A stretch of DNA of 64,000 bases from Nageia nagi. Its lineage: Eukaryota > Pinophyta. The stretch covers positions 172,422,001-172,486,000 of the forward strand of contig JBITNC010000001.1 in the NCBI GenBank assembly GCA_050084985.1, in the 5' to 3' direction. The notes beneath the pieces were generated by a model that searched no databases, was not told the DNA's origin, and was given only the letters and a program-made list of their open reading frames with translations. Positions within the stretch are counted from its first letter, which is position 1, and each line of letters starts with the position of its first letter. Below are positions 1-12,829 of the stretch, piece after piece. A program made the translations under genes and the position numbers.

Positions 1-1244
1 TTTAATTTTTATTTTTAATCTCATAGAAGATCCTTAATATCCTATATGATCCTTAATCACTCAAATGATTTGATAAACCCTATTCAATCGGATGATCTTC
101 TATTCATTTAGATGATTTGATCTATCTTTGTTGCACTTTGTAAAACTTCAGTTGTGATCATCATTTTCTATTATGTTTAGTCAAAATATTAAGTGCCTTG
201 TCTAGTCATCCATCACACCTTCTTGTTTTAGGGGAAGATATTCACACATTATTTTAAATTGATCAATTTTTTTCCTTTTTAGTTGGTACATCATTGACTT
301 CATCAGGGTCATGTTGGATGCATGGTAAACCCTTATTGCATCATGAATGTTCACTGGATGATTATTAGTTCAACATTATGGATTGGAAATAAGCACATAT
401 TGAAATAATCATGTCAACATTTTCATTATAGCTCATCATGGTGGATTAGCAATCATCACAATCTGACATCACCATGTTTGACATTACTAGTTCAACATGA
501 CATGATTGATTGGCGATCATCATACTCAGATGTCATCATGTTTAGCTTGGTCATTCTTATGTGAACATCATATGCCTATGTGTTATATTTATATGCTTGG
601 TATATTTGTATGCCTATAATCATTTCCCCTTAGTTTCTTGAGTAAATCAAAGATCATTTCCATTTGGAACTTTGTACAAGCATCATATGCCTACATGCTA
701 TGATTCCATGCTTGGTAGGGTAATGAGCCTACAATCAAATCATTCATCCTTTGACTGTTGGGAAAAAGTAGAGTCATACACCCTTCAATTGCTGGGAAAA
801 AGCAAAGATCATTCCCTTCAACTTCTGGGGAAAACCAAATATGATTTCCCTTTTAACACTTAGATTAGTTAAACTTAGATTATACTAGATTAAATTGTTC
901 CTTTATCATTTTAATGTCTACTTGATATACCTATCAAATTTTTTATCACAAGTCATTATCATGAGCTCCAATTCTATCTTATATGGCCTATCATACTCTA
1001 AAATCAGACTTTGTTGGATCCTAATGGTGCTCAATTTTGTATTATATGATTATCATGCATCCAAACTAGACTAGGATCGAGTGATTAAGATGATCTTATA
1101 TGAACTTTCATGCACCAAAACTAGATCTCATCTTGATCATTTTTCTTTCATAGATCATCTATCATTATGAAATATCAGCTTATTATTAGTTTAGAATTTA
1201 ACATGTTTTTATACTTAGCTTATCATAGATTCAAAGCTTAATAC
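1..1244. other. AT-rich non-coding stretch
   Basis: No recognisable protein domain or RNA gene. Around 350-560 there are loose repeats of a GATCATCA/CATCATG-like motif. It ends in a purine tract that may be the 3' end of a retrotransposon, so it may be the untranslated 3' region of a decayed element. Confidence 0.4.
748..852 (+). repeat. 33-bp minisatellite, about 3 copies
   Basis: Three adjacent units of about 33 bp, with unit starts near 748, 781 and 814, share a CTGTTGGGAAAAAG-like core. The period is a multiple of three and the units read through as an 11-residue repeat with the core LQLLGK, so the array may once have been coding. Confidence 0.6.
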
Positions 1245-1290
1245 AAAAAGGGGCAACTATAAACACCCTAAAAATGCATTTTGCTTCATT
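1245..1290 (+). mobile_element. Possible polypurine tract and LTR start
   Basis: A purine-rich run (AAAAAGGGGCAAC) ends at 1257 and is followed by TATAAACACCCTAAAAATG. This resembles the PPT-LTR junctions seen elsewhere in the window (TGTAGATACCTAAAAATG at 27,982) with the leading TG decayed to TA. No matching right end was found, so the length of this LTR is unknown and the call is tentative. Confidence 0.35.
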
Positions 1291-2469
1291 GATAGGGTTA
1301 CATTAACATTTTGATATTTATCATGTATTATACTATGATATTGAACTAACATATGTTTACAAGTTCTTAAAATAAATCAATTAATCTTATTTTGGCATTT
1401 GATTTATGCTAACATATTTGTTACCAATCACTTGAATGACGTACTAGTCATTCAGATGATTCCACAAGAATCATAATTGCATGGATGATCCTAACTAAGT
1501 ATTATAAAATCTAGTGGGATCACATTTTGAGCTTCTTGTTTTGCATTTTGACATGTTCTTGCACAAAATATATAACCTATACACTTTTATACATTCATAT
1601 TAGGGTTTTGTGATATTATTACAAAGGCTACATCACATCTTGAGCTCTCCTTTTCACACCTTGGGCACACTTCTACATGCTTCATGGATTGAGGTACCTT
1701 TTATTTATTTGAGGTTATATTGGGTTATTAATGGTTGATTTCATGGTTAATTGTATATTTTAAGTCAAAATCATTGTTAATTAAAGATTTGTATCTTTAA
1801 TTTAATTATATATTTGCATTTATGCTTGTCATATAGCATCATTTAGGCTAATTCATCCTAGAGTTTTAGGCTAGGGTTTGATCTTTAAGGTCTAAACCCT
1901 AGGATTTGAAGGTTCTTTCTTGTATTTCTTACATTTTAGACTTTATATATATTATTTTTAGCTCTAAATTCATAGTCATTTCCATCATATATTATCATTT
2001 GGCTATATCTTTAAGCATACATTATCTTTGTTAAATCTTTATCATATCTTTATCAACTATCTTTGTCATTTGTCATTTTCTAAGCATTTTTCTATAGTGT
2101 TTATGAGTCTAAATCACTATTGCACCATAGATATTGTAATATTTTATAGCATCCATTTTCTTATGTATTAGGGGACCTACAAACTTTTTAAGTTGTGGTT
2201 TCACCTCAATTGGACAACCACAAGGTCCAAAGGACTTATGATTTGAGGTATCCACTAATCTTCGTTATTTTCCTTTCAGATCTAAATATCATTTGCAACG
2301 TTGAAGCATAAAGTACTATATGTAAACTCTCTCTTATCATTCTTATCAAATCACATCATAGGAAAATTAGATTTGAATGATTCAAGATTTTTTGAGTACT
2401 CATATATGGTTTGAGTGATTTAGGTTCTTGGGTTTTGAACCATTCATAGATACTTATGTATTTTTTTTA
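1291..2469. other. Unassigned AT-rich DNA, possibly LTR body
   Basis: No coding similarity seen. It lies between the LTR-like start at 1258 and the point where the minus-strand gypsy reverse transcriptase breaks off near 2470, so it is probably the body of an element that truncated that gypsy copy. Confidence 0.3.
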
Positions 2470-3870
2470 GTAGAAGAGAATGCTTAGGATGCATAGGTCT
2501 TCTTTTCTATTGTACTAGTTTAGTATATTCATACAAAACTAAGTTATGAGAAACAAAGGATGGATATAACCCTATCATGTCACTATATTCCCAAGCAAAC
2601 ATGTAGTTTGATTCGATAAGAAACTCTTTGTACTATTATTTATCATCCCCAATGATTTCACTTCCAATTTGAACTATTCTTGGCACCTCATTTATAGTAA
2701 TGTCTATTTCAATAGGAGGCTCATTCAATAAATTTATCTCATCCTTGAATTTAAAAATATTAGGAAATTCCCCAATCCTATTTTATCATAAGAGAAACCA
2801 TGTCACAAACACACACACATATACCTAACCCTAGCTACCTAGCCTACCACTATATGATGAAAATGAAAGTAGGCTAATGTAGTAGGGAAGAACCTACTAT
2901 ATCCTCTATTTCTTCTCTAAAATATGCATCAATATGATATGAAACCTTACTTTTCCTATTTGTATGGTATGATTTGAACTCATATTGTACTCCCAGTGTG
3001 TGGAGAAGTGCATCATCCATTTTGAACACATCAACAAATCTAGAAATTATCTTGGTAAGAAAGGGGTAAGAGGATTTTCCTTTTATTTTATTTGTATGGG
3101 TATTAAGGCTAGTGAAAATTCTAAATTCAACATAGATGCACACTATCATAATTTATTTGAACTTTTTTGGACTTTTAGGGATCAACTCAACCATATTTAC
3201 TAAATTTCCTTCAACTTTTGAGTCTAATTCCTCATCATTGTTGTATGCAACTAGATTATTCTTATTCTTCTTACATCCAATTCCACTTTTCCTTCATTGG
3301 ATTTAAATATTTATACATGTAATTTTTCAATACCCTAATCATGCTTTCCAAGTCCTTTACCTTTGTATTTTTTGGTTTCCATGTATTGCAAGATCAATGG
3401 TATATGATACCGCATAGCCTGAGTCTTTTTGTTAACCTTTATTTAAGCTACAACTTTTGATATATTTTTATTACTTTTTGATTCTAATTATGAATTATAT
3501 ATATTTTACAAAATCATATTTGTATCAACATACTCAAAATAAAATTATTCTTGATTGCATATGGAGTAATTAAGATAGCACATATGCTCATCTTCACATA
3601 AGCAGGAGCATTGATGCTAGTATGAGTGCTGATGAGAGCATGCATACTAAAATTTATTTAAGATGTTGGATCTACCAAATTTTTTGATATCATATTAAAT
3701 TACCTTCTAACTAACTACATATATATAATTACTTATTTCTTTGTATAATTGCATGCTATCACTTTCTTTATCTTCACTATCATCTTCATGAAATTTAATA
3801 TGTCCATTAGGAATAATGGTGTTTCCCACTTATGCAATCATGTTTGGATTTAAATATATATTTTAAACCA
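2470..3870 (-). pseudogene. Gypsy linker with G-patch and start of RT
   Basis: Decayed pol segment of the minus-strand gypsy. Read on the minus strand after the protease, it shows a G-patch-like stretch near 3,390-3,270 (YKGKGLGKHD, a stop, GIEK), then a linker ending in PPIEIDITINEVPRIVQIG near 2,720-2,660. The N-terminal end of the reverse transcriptase follows (FAWEYSDMIGLYPSFVSHN near 2,600-2,540, and MHPKHSLL near 2,500). The catalytic part of RT, RNase H and integrase are absent: the frame loses similarity near 2,470. Several stops interrupt it. Placement in Ty3/gypsy Tat rests on the PR, G-patch, RT order and on known family motifs; the truncation point is inferred. Confidence 0.65.
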
Positions 3871-4434
3871 CATATTCCTATCCTTAATCATTAAATTTTA
3901 ATATTTCATACAAAGTATATGGTATACACCTCATGGGATGTATGCAAGGTCTACCAAGAAGGATATCATAGGGTAGCTTTTTATCAATCACATATGTCAT
4001 AACCTCCACTATCTTAGGTACCAAATGAATAGGAAACATGATATTATATCATTATAATAACATGTAATCTTGTATTTATATCTTTTCAATATAGACATTA
4101 ATTTATCTCTAAAGTTTTATGAAAAGTCAAGAGATAAAATATTCAAACCTGCACCACCATATACTATTTCATTTTTTACTATCTTTCCCATTATCTTGAC
4201 ATGAATATATAGGGGTAAATACTTATCATTGATGTATTAGCTAGGAAGCTCATATTTGGTGAATGTTAAGGCATATTTAAAATAATCAACTATTCCTACC
4301 ACTATAATAGGTGAAATGTTAGTATCCATATCAACACCACTAAGTAATTCAAATAAAGTCAATATATATTCTTCTAAAGTTTCAAATAATTCAACCAAGC
4401 TAATTTTGGAATTAGTATTTTTCAAATTTTGCAA
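3871..4434 (-). pseudogene. Gypsy aspartic protease, decayed
   Basis: The N-terminal part (4,434-4,237) has LKNTNSKISLVELFE, matching the LKNTHAKISLYSLF stretch of the plus-strand copy at 14.97 kb. The C-terminal part near 3,985-3,900 reads YDILLGRPCIHPMRCIPYTL, the flap/C-terminal signature of gypsy retropepsins, whose usual form is ILLGRPWIH followed by AIPSTYH. The catalytic Asp-Thr/Ser-Gly was not located with confidence. In an active element this enzyme would cleave the Gag-Pol polyprotein in the virus-like particle. Frameshifts separate the two parts. Confidence 0.7.
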
Positions 4435-4699
4435 TATATTATTTTTGCTTTTTTTTTCTTTTCTTTAAGAAAAGGATTAGAATGTACCTTTTTTTCAGTA
4501 AAAATGGGATTAGGAATACCTTTCTTTGATCATGTTTTTGCATTGCATGCCTTTTCTAGTTCTAGTTCGAATATGGAATCTAATTCTAAATTTCTATTGA
4601 ATTCATCATCAAACTTAATTGGACCACCGTTATCATTATAAATAATCCATATTTACCATGTTTATGGGAGGTAGATATTGATTATTGACTTTAATTACA

Positions 4700-5889
4700 T
4701 CATTCTCATATGATACTATTTTAATTTCTTTCTCACAACATAACAAGCTATTGTATTTTGTTCCTTTTTACTTGATAATATTTGCAAAATTGATTTTCCT
4801 TATACCAAATAGGATTTTCATCATAAAAACCACCTTTTTTCCCTTTAATTATCTTGATTAATCCTTTTTTAAACAATCTTCAAACATTTGATTGGGATGT
4901 ATAGGTAATGGATATGTATCTTTAGCAATTTTTCTATCTCTTAGCTTATCTTGAGGTTTAGTTTCAACAATATTAAAAAAGGTATCATATTTCTTATAAT
5001 AAAGTTTTCTACCATTTTCTTTGTTGAAATAATATGATGTATACTCAAGGTAATTATATCTTAACAAAAATGCTTCCTTGTAAATAAGCATATGAACCAT
5101 ATTCATGAATGAACCATTAACATGATCAAGACCTTTTTCACCAAGAATAGGATTAATTTTTTGAAGGAATACCTTTGAAATGAAATATTCATACACCTTT
5201 TTCTCTATGGAATTCCAAATATTCACAAATCTAGAAGCAAATTTATCCAACTTTTCTAATTTTCCTTAGTTTAAATGAACCAAATATATCAAATCAATTA
5301 ATTTCTTCACATTGCATTTGAAATGAGCTTTGAATTGATCTTTTAATTGCTTATATGAGGTTATAGATACTGACTCCAAGCTATGGAACCACTTTTACGC
5401 TTAACTAGTTATGCTCATTTGAAAATAATTTGCTTTTAATTTATCATTGATTCCATACTTAAACTTCATAATGTACTCAAAATATTGAAGATGAATAATT
5501 GGATAAATATTATTGTTGATTTTGTTTTTTTTTTAATTCAGGTTCCTTATCTATACCAATAAGTAAGGTATTATGAATCTCCATGCTCAAAGGATTACCC
5601 ATGTTCTTAATTTTATCTATACTAGTCCTAAACTTACTCTCAATCCTATCAATATTTTATTCAATATATTTTATCTACTCTACCATGAAGGATCCTAAAT
5701 ATGAGGTTTTTTTTTTCCGTTCATGTTATTATTATCATTGGCACTGAGGGAAACATCGGTGCTAATGTGAGCATTCATGCTAGTTCCAATGTTGTGTTGT
5801 ATAGTTGATGTAGATGCCTGAAATTCAAGCATTACCATTATTTTTGTCAAGATTTTAGGAGCAATATTTGCCATATATATCACACTCAC
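4700..5889 (-). pseudogene. Gypsy gag, decayed
   Basis: Capsid/nucleocapsid precursor of the minus-strand gypsy. The likely start is the Met of MANIAPKILTKIMVMLEFQA near 5,874; the similar MVTISPKVMTKLMNMIEFQA begins the plus-strand gag near 29.94 kb. The capsid core follows (HLQYFEY near 5,500; ANYFQMSITS, then KWFHSLE and YKQLKDQFKAHF near 5,440-5,320). A 130-codon open stretch at 5,250-4,858 begins MDKFASRFVNIWNSIEKK. A degenerate zinc knuckle (FCKYYQVKRNK) lies near 4,800-4,740. At least four stops and frameshifts make it non-functional. It belongs to the same family as the gags at 13.7 and 29.9 kb. Confidence 0.75.
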
Positions 5890-6002
5890 AAAATTCTAGA
5901 TCAAATTTAAATAAGAACCCTAGGGTTCTTGATGCGGTAATAGAAAATATGGGTAGGCTCAAAAGCACTTTTTTCTAACCCACATTAAGAGAAGGAAATG
6001 TT

Positions 6003-6022
6003 ATGAAATATGGGTGCCAATA
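6003..6022 (-). promoter_or_regulatory. Primer-binding site of minus-strand gypsy
   Basis: Directly inside the LTR, the minus strand reads TATTGGCACCCATATTTCAT. The other two family members have TATTGGTGTCCACC (29,785) and TATTTGTGAACTTT (13,633) at the same place. TGG shortly after the LTR end is what a tRNA 3' end requires; the exact tRNA is not identified. Confidence 0.6.
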
Positions 6023-6838
6023 TGTTGAATGTATTTTATTTACCCTTAATATTTTAGCATAAGTGAAAATAATAACACATAACATTTAAGTATGTATTAA
6101 TTAATCTATCTAACTTAAATAAACATATATTGTAATAAGAATAATAAAAATGAATATAGCAGTAATACAATGACAAAGTAACAAAATTAGGATTTTATTG
6201 AATCAAGATAACAAAATGAAAGCACACACTAAAGATATTGGAATCAAGTGTAAGATAAATACTTAAATGTATTTACCTATGATGGAGCTGATTATATGCA
6301 GACCAAACTTATTGAAGTGAAGTGAACTTGATGTACAAACCCCATAAATAATAATAGTAGGAGGATAAATATAGATACCTATGGTATTGCAAATGTTAGG
6401 TCGCAAAAAAGAAGCATGGGCATGCACACTAGCATGAGTGCTAAGGTTCTTGCAGAGTAGGATTCACCACCAAGGACCAATTATAATAGTGATATTGATA
6501 AGATAAGCCAAATATATAATTGTGAATGATGGATAAAATATGTGCTTATGTGATAACAAGATTATATCTCAATAGGTGGAATTTATAAACACCCAAGAGT
6601 AAGGTACTAACTATCAAGATGTAAATCTTGATTGCTTTCCTTGGTTAGAGATACTTATATTTATATAGGCATGAATTCCCATCAATTGACCCCTTGTAAG
6701 AAGGTTGAATCCAATGTTGGTGTACCTAGCATAAAAATAAGAATACCACTTGAGATAAGTGTGATAATAGAATCATAATATGATTATAATATTACAACTA
6801 AGTGGGAACACCTTAGGGGGACCAACTTTGGGTGTCAA
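6023..6838 (-). mobile_element. 5' LTR of minus-strand gypsy (family 1)
   Basis: On the minus strand this 816-bp segment starts TGTTGACACCCAAAG at 6838 and ends ATTCAACA at 6023. The start matches the LTR at 28,957 (TGTTGACACCTAATTTTC), and the length matches the related LTRs of 803 and 828 bp. A primer-binding site and then gag follow on the minus strand, so it is the 5' LTR. The matching 3' LTR was not found because the element is truncated near 2,470. Confidence 0.75.
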
Positions 6839-8790
6839 CAAAATTATGGGTTCCAAGTAATTGAATATTTTCTAACTAGATAAGTGAGTTTCATAATCAT
6901 TTAAACATGAATGAAATTTTGGTATTTTAACTTTTCAAGAAAGGTTTTGGTGATTTCATTTCCTTGTTCTAAGTATGCAAAGTGAATGTTTTCATAATTT
7001 TATTATACTAGAAAGGTTGTATCTTCTTGAATGTTATTGTAGATACCTAATTTTGATTTGATAAAAATAATAATTTGGGTATCTAAAAAAAATTTAATTA
7101 ATTATAAACATGCCAATAAATTTTATCCTTTATTCATGGAAATATTATCTAATAATCTCTATAATTATTTTGCAAGATATAAAAGGAAAGGAAAAATGGA
7201 TTTTAAATCATCCCTCCTTGGTGATCAAGTTATAAAAAACTTCAATAAGCATATATATCCTTTAAAAAGAATCAATATATATCTCACTTAGCCTCAATTT
7301 TGAATATATGAAGATCATAATTGGAAGGTAAAAAATCAAAATATCATTGAAAATATTTGAAGCAAGTTGAAGAGTTTTTTGAGTTAAAATGATAAGGTTT
7401 TGTTCAATCTAATGACCCCATCCCGTTTGTATCTGACAAGACATATGGTGTGGCTTTATTTATGTTTTATGTGACATTAAAAAGGTTATGGACTTATTAT
7501 GAAATTGAATTATGGATGAAATTTATATATTTTTACATATACATATGATAAATTGCAATGGAATGTTAATGAATTGCTATATGTTATGATGAGATTAATA
7601 CTAGCTTCGAGTATATTTATGATTGCATATATCATGTGAACCAAGGATGAGTTGGTCATCGAAAATGATAGCTAGGAAAAAGAAATGATTGGACATTGAA
7701 TCAATGAAAACCCATATGGGCCATCATAAATGATGTAGTTATATGTCATTTTTGTATTTTGCATGCATGATAACCCTTATGCTGAATGTGTTTGCACTAA
7801 TGATTTTAATTTGTAAGAAATATGATTCTCCTTAGGTAATAATATATGTACAAATATTTTATTATTACTCATTTAATTATAATAATTTGACATTTAATTT
7901 ATTAGAAAAAATAAAATTTCATGAAAATTAAAAGTTCAAATCTCCCCCCTTCACATGCATGGTATCTAAAATCCTATTGATTTATGGTAGGTATGGATGA
8001 GGCGAGGATCATGCCTTGGTGGATTTTGATGGTATGGAATCTGGATGCCTCTCAATCATTAGCTTGAAGCCTAAGGTAAACAATGCCCTATATTAGGGTG
8101 CAAACCTTTCTCCCTTCTCATGATGGTTTACTGACCAAAATTAATAAATAAATTGAATACCTAGTTTGAGAATTTATTTAACAAATTAGAAATTATTTGG
8201 TATAGAAAATATATTTTACTCTAGGTGAAATTAAATAAATTCCTACCTATATGAGAAAAAGTATAATTTTTTACCTACAATAATTAGTTCAATGAGTTGC
8301 ATTCAACTCATAAAAAGTATTTCAAACTTTAAGAAAAATGCCAAGCTATGTGAATAAGTGGAAAATAATAAGGTCCTTTTATGTATCAAGCATTTTACTT
8401 TCCAAACCAAAAATAATATGAGGTAAACAAGACTAAATAATATTCTTATACTTAACCTCTAGTCCATATTTTTCTGTTATAAAAAGAGGTGCCTTAGGGA
8501 TGTGAAGACATATGTCCTCATGAAAAGAAAAAGGAGTCAAATAAAAAGTCTTGATGGAATTGGCCCTCTATCCTCACCAAATTCATCTTCCTTATTTTAG
8601 CATATTTATCCTAGAATATTTGTTTTCATTTACATTATGTACAATTATTATTTTGAAACTTTATACTCTATTTTATTTATTTTTTATATTATTTACTACT
8701 TTATTTACATAAATCTTTAAGATTAATTATGATTTATTAAATAAATAGAGTGATAAAATAAATTATGAAAATGAAAAGTTTTGTCATTAA
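6839..8790. other. Unassigned DNA with LTR-like features
   Basis: No coding region. At 7,037 the sequence TGTAGATACCTAATTTTGATTTG looks like an LTR start, and near 8,473 there is a TATA-like GTTATAAAAAGAGG of the sort found in LTR promoters. No right end, primer-binding site or target duplication could be matched, so no element is called. Confidence 0.3.
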
Positions 8791-11517
8791 CTTCTTTTTG
8801 GACGTAGAATCATATTGGTAAGTGGTAAGTATACTTGACAATTCTTGTTGGATAAAATGATAGAGTGACCCATGAATTGTATATCATTTGTTTAATTGTG
8901 TTTGAATCACTTATGATCCTACAAATTAGCAAGCTAATAACAAATGCATAGTGATAATACCTTAGAATTCACATTAATCTATACAATGGTCTTTGTTTCT
9001 TTCAAAGTTCTTGAAGCATGAGTTATACATTGAATAATTGTATTTATTAAGTTTTCATTATCATACTTTGCAAAAATATGTTAGAGCTTCTCCTTTGTTG
9101 AAAATTTAGAGAAACTTTGTTCATGTCTTAGAAGAGTAATTTTCTCTCTTTTCTACTCAAGTATTCTATCAAATGGTTCTAGTTTGATTTATACATTTTA
9201 GCATTAATGTTTGAATCTTTAACTTTTCCTTTGTATGCCAATATAATGGATTACTTCATGTACTAATATGTATATTAGTTAGACTTTTATATCACTTTTG
9301 TTCTTTATAAAGGTTTTAACATTTTCCTATTTTGTGAATAATCAAATTTAAGAAAATAGAGCAAAGTAATTAAAAGTAGATTTATGTTATATAGAAGAGT
9401 TATTAAATAATAAATAACTCTAGAAGGTATACATGATAAAATATACCTTTGCAATAAAATGAGTACCTTTCCATAGATTTATGGATATCAAATTAAATAT
9501 TTTAGATATATCATTTTAAAAAGAATATATGAAATTATTTAACCAATGCTGAAGACATAAAAGGCATTAAATTAATTTTTATAGCTACTAAAGATTGAAG
9601 TTATAAAGTACAATATTTGTATATGATTGTAAGGCAAAAAATAAGGAAATATTTATTTTGAAACTTTATAAATATAAATGTATGCTTCCTAGTAAGTGGT
9701 GTAACACATATGATAAATAGACTCTTTGGTCAATGATGAGGGCTAGTCATTAGGTTGACTATGACCCCCTCGATATCTAGACAGGAGTAAGTGAATAAAT
9801 TTGTTTTATGCATACTATAGTATATGATGTGCTTAAATTGAAGGAATGAGCATCCTTATATGGATTTTTAGTGAGCATATAGGAGTAAGATGCAATGCAT
9901 TTAATAACAAAGAGTTATCCCAATCCTCACCATTTACAACCATATTCTAGTACATAGATTAATGATTCCTTGAGTTCATCAAAATATCAAGAGGATGGGA
10001 GCTAGGAATATTGAAGATCATTTGAAGACCTATGTTCAATATAATACTTTTGTATCCAATGTAATCTATTATTTTGTAACTTTTATGTAAAGGAGATTAT
10101 GTTCATATTTAAACTTTGTAATCTTTGTAAATTATTAAACCTCCAAATGTACAAATTATAGATATATAGGATGGAAATAGATTGTGATTTTAAAACTAAT
10201 TATTCAAGGCTTTTGGAATTAGATAACCAAGTGTGCTATAAGTCACAAGATCTTAATTGAAGTACAAAAGAAAAAGTATTGTTCTACTTTGAATATACCA
10301 AAATGCAATCTCAAGAGATAATTATCAAGGCTTATTAAATGAATTTTTAATGTCTACAACATAAGTGCAAGTTTAGTTTACAAATCAATGAATAGATGGT
10401 AGAAAAATTGAAAAATGATACCTAGAAGTTGGATAATTTAAATACCACTATGATAATAATGTTGGTATTAAAGTTATTTAATAAAGAGTTTAGATATCAA
10501 TTCAAACTATAAATTCAAATTTTTGTTTAAAAAGTGTGTCATGTATAAAGAACATTGAAATATATATATCTTAAAATATTGATATAATAGTCAAACTTAG
10601 GATCATAACATTAAGAATCAAAATAACTTATGTGAAGATTTTAGAGTAATTTATGTAAAGAATCAAAACAACTTGGAATATATGTTATCTTAAGTTATTA
10701 TTTAGGAATAATAATGTTTATGAGTGTAACTTATGTCATAATAATATTAATAATGTGTATTATCACAAGCTTTACAAAGAAGTATGATAGACTATGAATA
10801 TATGAAAACTACGAAGACAAAATCATGTTTACATATGATTATGGAATTCAATAAATGTAACTCTAGGTGAATTCATAAATAGGAAAGAAATACAATATGA
10901 TATTTATAACACACATAAAATAAGACTATTACATCTAAATGGAGTTTATACAATACTTGTGATATCTATATCATGGAGAAATGATAGATTAAAGTATTGT
11001 TAAGAATATTGATAATATGAAAGAGGTCAAAATAGTATACAAAATACAAGGTTATGAATATCATAAACACCTAAAAATGTGTTAATATAAATTGATTTTC
11101 AATTGAATATTATAGAGAAAGCTTTACATAGATTAATTCATTGTCTACAAAAGAAAAGAAACAATATTATGTCAAACATATTGTCTAAAACAAAGAAGCC
11201 TTTATTGTAAAATTATTTGGCCCTAAGGGACCATTTTGTATGCAATCCTTACTAAGAGTAGCTTATCTATTTTGTTACTCAAGACCAAATACTACTAATT
11301 TATAATAAGGTATGTATAAAGATTTGACTTTGTGTTCGAGTCATACATGTGGGATATATTTGCCTTTTTATCTTGTTATCTCGCTTGATAGTTTATTTTC
11401 TTAAGAGTGTAAATTGAAATTATTGAATTTATTTAAAGCTTTGAGAATTGTTTATGGATATTATGATTTGAATGTTCTCATATAATTGTATTGTATGTTT
11501 AAATGTTAATTATTTAG
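8791..11517. other. Anonymous AT-rich DNA
   Basis: Roughly 2.7 kb with no recognisable domain, repeat array or RNA gene. A short stretch near 9,760 (GACTATGACCCCCTCGATATC) loosely resembles one near 7,417 (AATGACCCCATCCCG), hinting that both derive from one repeat family, but the similarity is too short to use. Confidence 0.35.
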
Positions 11518-12291
11518 GAATAAGTAAATATCATATATGATACAAACTAGTTATCATATGACCCTTAAGATATTATGATCTATATAAATGTTTTATCTCT
11601 TATTATGACCATTAAAGGCTAATAAAAGCAATATCTTATGAATTTTTTTGTTTGTTAGTGCAAGGGTCTCTGAATGTTAGTGCTACTCGATAATGGTGCT
11701 ACATGTTGTATCTTGTACATATAAAATAGAGAAACATATGCATGGGATGAGTATCATATTTCATCTTGATAGGACCTGGCATGTACTCTCAAAATACTTA
11801 TGGTATCTCTTGATGCCACCTATTAATATTGGAATCTATTGAATATAAGAATTATATGTTATTCTTTCATAATACATGCTAGAATAGGCTTACTTGTGTT
11901 ATATATTATTGAATATGGTATTTTCTTACTCTAACATTGCATGAATCTCTGCATTAATGATATGCTTCATCACTCCTTAACATAAATGCTCCTTGGCATA
12001 AATCACTTATGAACCTCATACTTACATCCTAATTCAGACTTGCACATAATCTTCAATTTGAGCATCTATTCAAAGTCATCATAGTATGTGAATAGGTATT
12101 TATCTTTCTCATTCCTCTCTTATAGGTTTCCTAAGTTGTTAGGTATGATTCCATTAATTATATCATATATGCATTTTCTATTATATTACATAGCACATGT
12201 AATAAGCTCCATAGTATTTTTCTTAATTAAGTAGATGCATTATATCTTTGTAATATACATTCCCAATTAGGGTCATATTTTATCATCTACA
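11518..12291 (+). mobile_element. Degenerate LTR (family 1), left member of a pair
   Basis: About 774 bp similar to the LTR at 12,830-13,632 along its length. Examples are TGGTATCTCTTGATGCCACC near 11,801 against AAGGTGTCTCTTGACATTGC near 13,113, and TAGAATAGGCTTAC against TAGATTAGGCATA. Both end in CATCTACA. The 5' edge is blurred and the given start is approximate (within 20 bp). Offset between the two LTRs is about 1.31 kb. Confidence 0.55.
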
Positions 12292-12829
12292 TAGGGTTTG
12301 CAACCTAAATAGGTAGACCTATAAGATGAGAACTCAATGAAGGAGTATAATATTGAGTCTTTGAGTATCAAATATAATGATAAGGCTTATGATAATTATG
12401 TGAAAATATAGGAGGTAGAAGGAAGTCACAAGGATGGAGACTCAAGTAGGTTGGGTGGCAATAAATCAAATGTTGATGTGGGTTTAGATGATGGTTTAGG
12501 ATATTATAAGGATTTGTATGATGATGGTAACAATATTAGTGGATTAAATTTACCACATACTCTATAAATATTTAGAATGATGTTTTGTACTCTAATTTGT
12601 ATAAAAAAATGGTGGAAAAATTCAACATCAACCAAAATATAATGCATGAGTTTGGTCCTTTCTTACATTAGAAATGTGTGTAATGGAAATTCTAATTGTA
12701 TATCATTTTACATAATAGGTCTATCATCATTCTAATTTTTTATTTGGAGCTAGTTTTCTTAATTTATTATAGCATTAATTCATTGAGTATTTATCTCTAA
12801 TTATATTGTTTAATCTCTCTAATTATCTC
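12292..12829 (+). mobile_element. Short internal region between two LTRs
   Basis: About 538 bp lying between two related LTRs. It holds no recognisable gag or pol. It is most simply an internally deleted element sharing its right LTR with the larger gypsy to the right. Confidence 0.4.

Noticed and set aside
1880-1910. AAACCCTAG resembling the plant telomere repeat
   Set aside because: A single occurrence, not a tandem run.
7037-8790. LTR-like start TGTAGATACCTAATTTTGATT and a TATA-like box
   Set aside because: No matching end, primer-binding site, polypurine tract or target duplication; kept only as a note.
11325-11350. TGTGTTCGAGTCATAC resembling a tRNA T-loop
   Set aside because: No acceptor stem, anticodon arm or A box could be paired around it.
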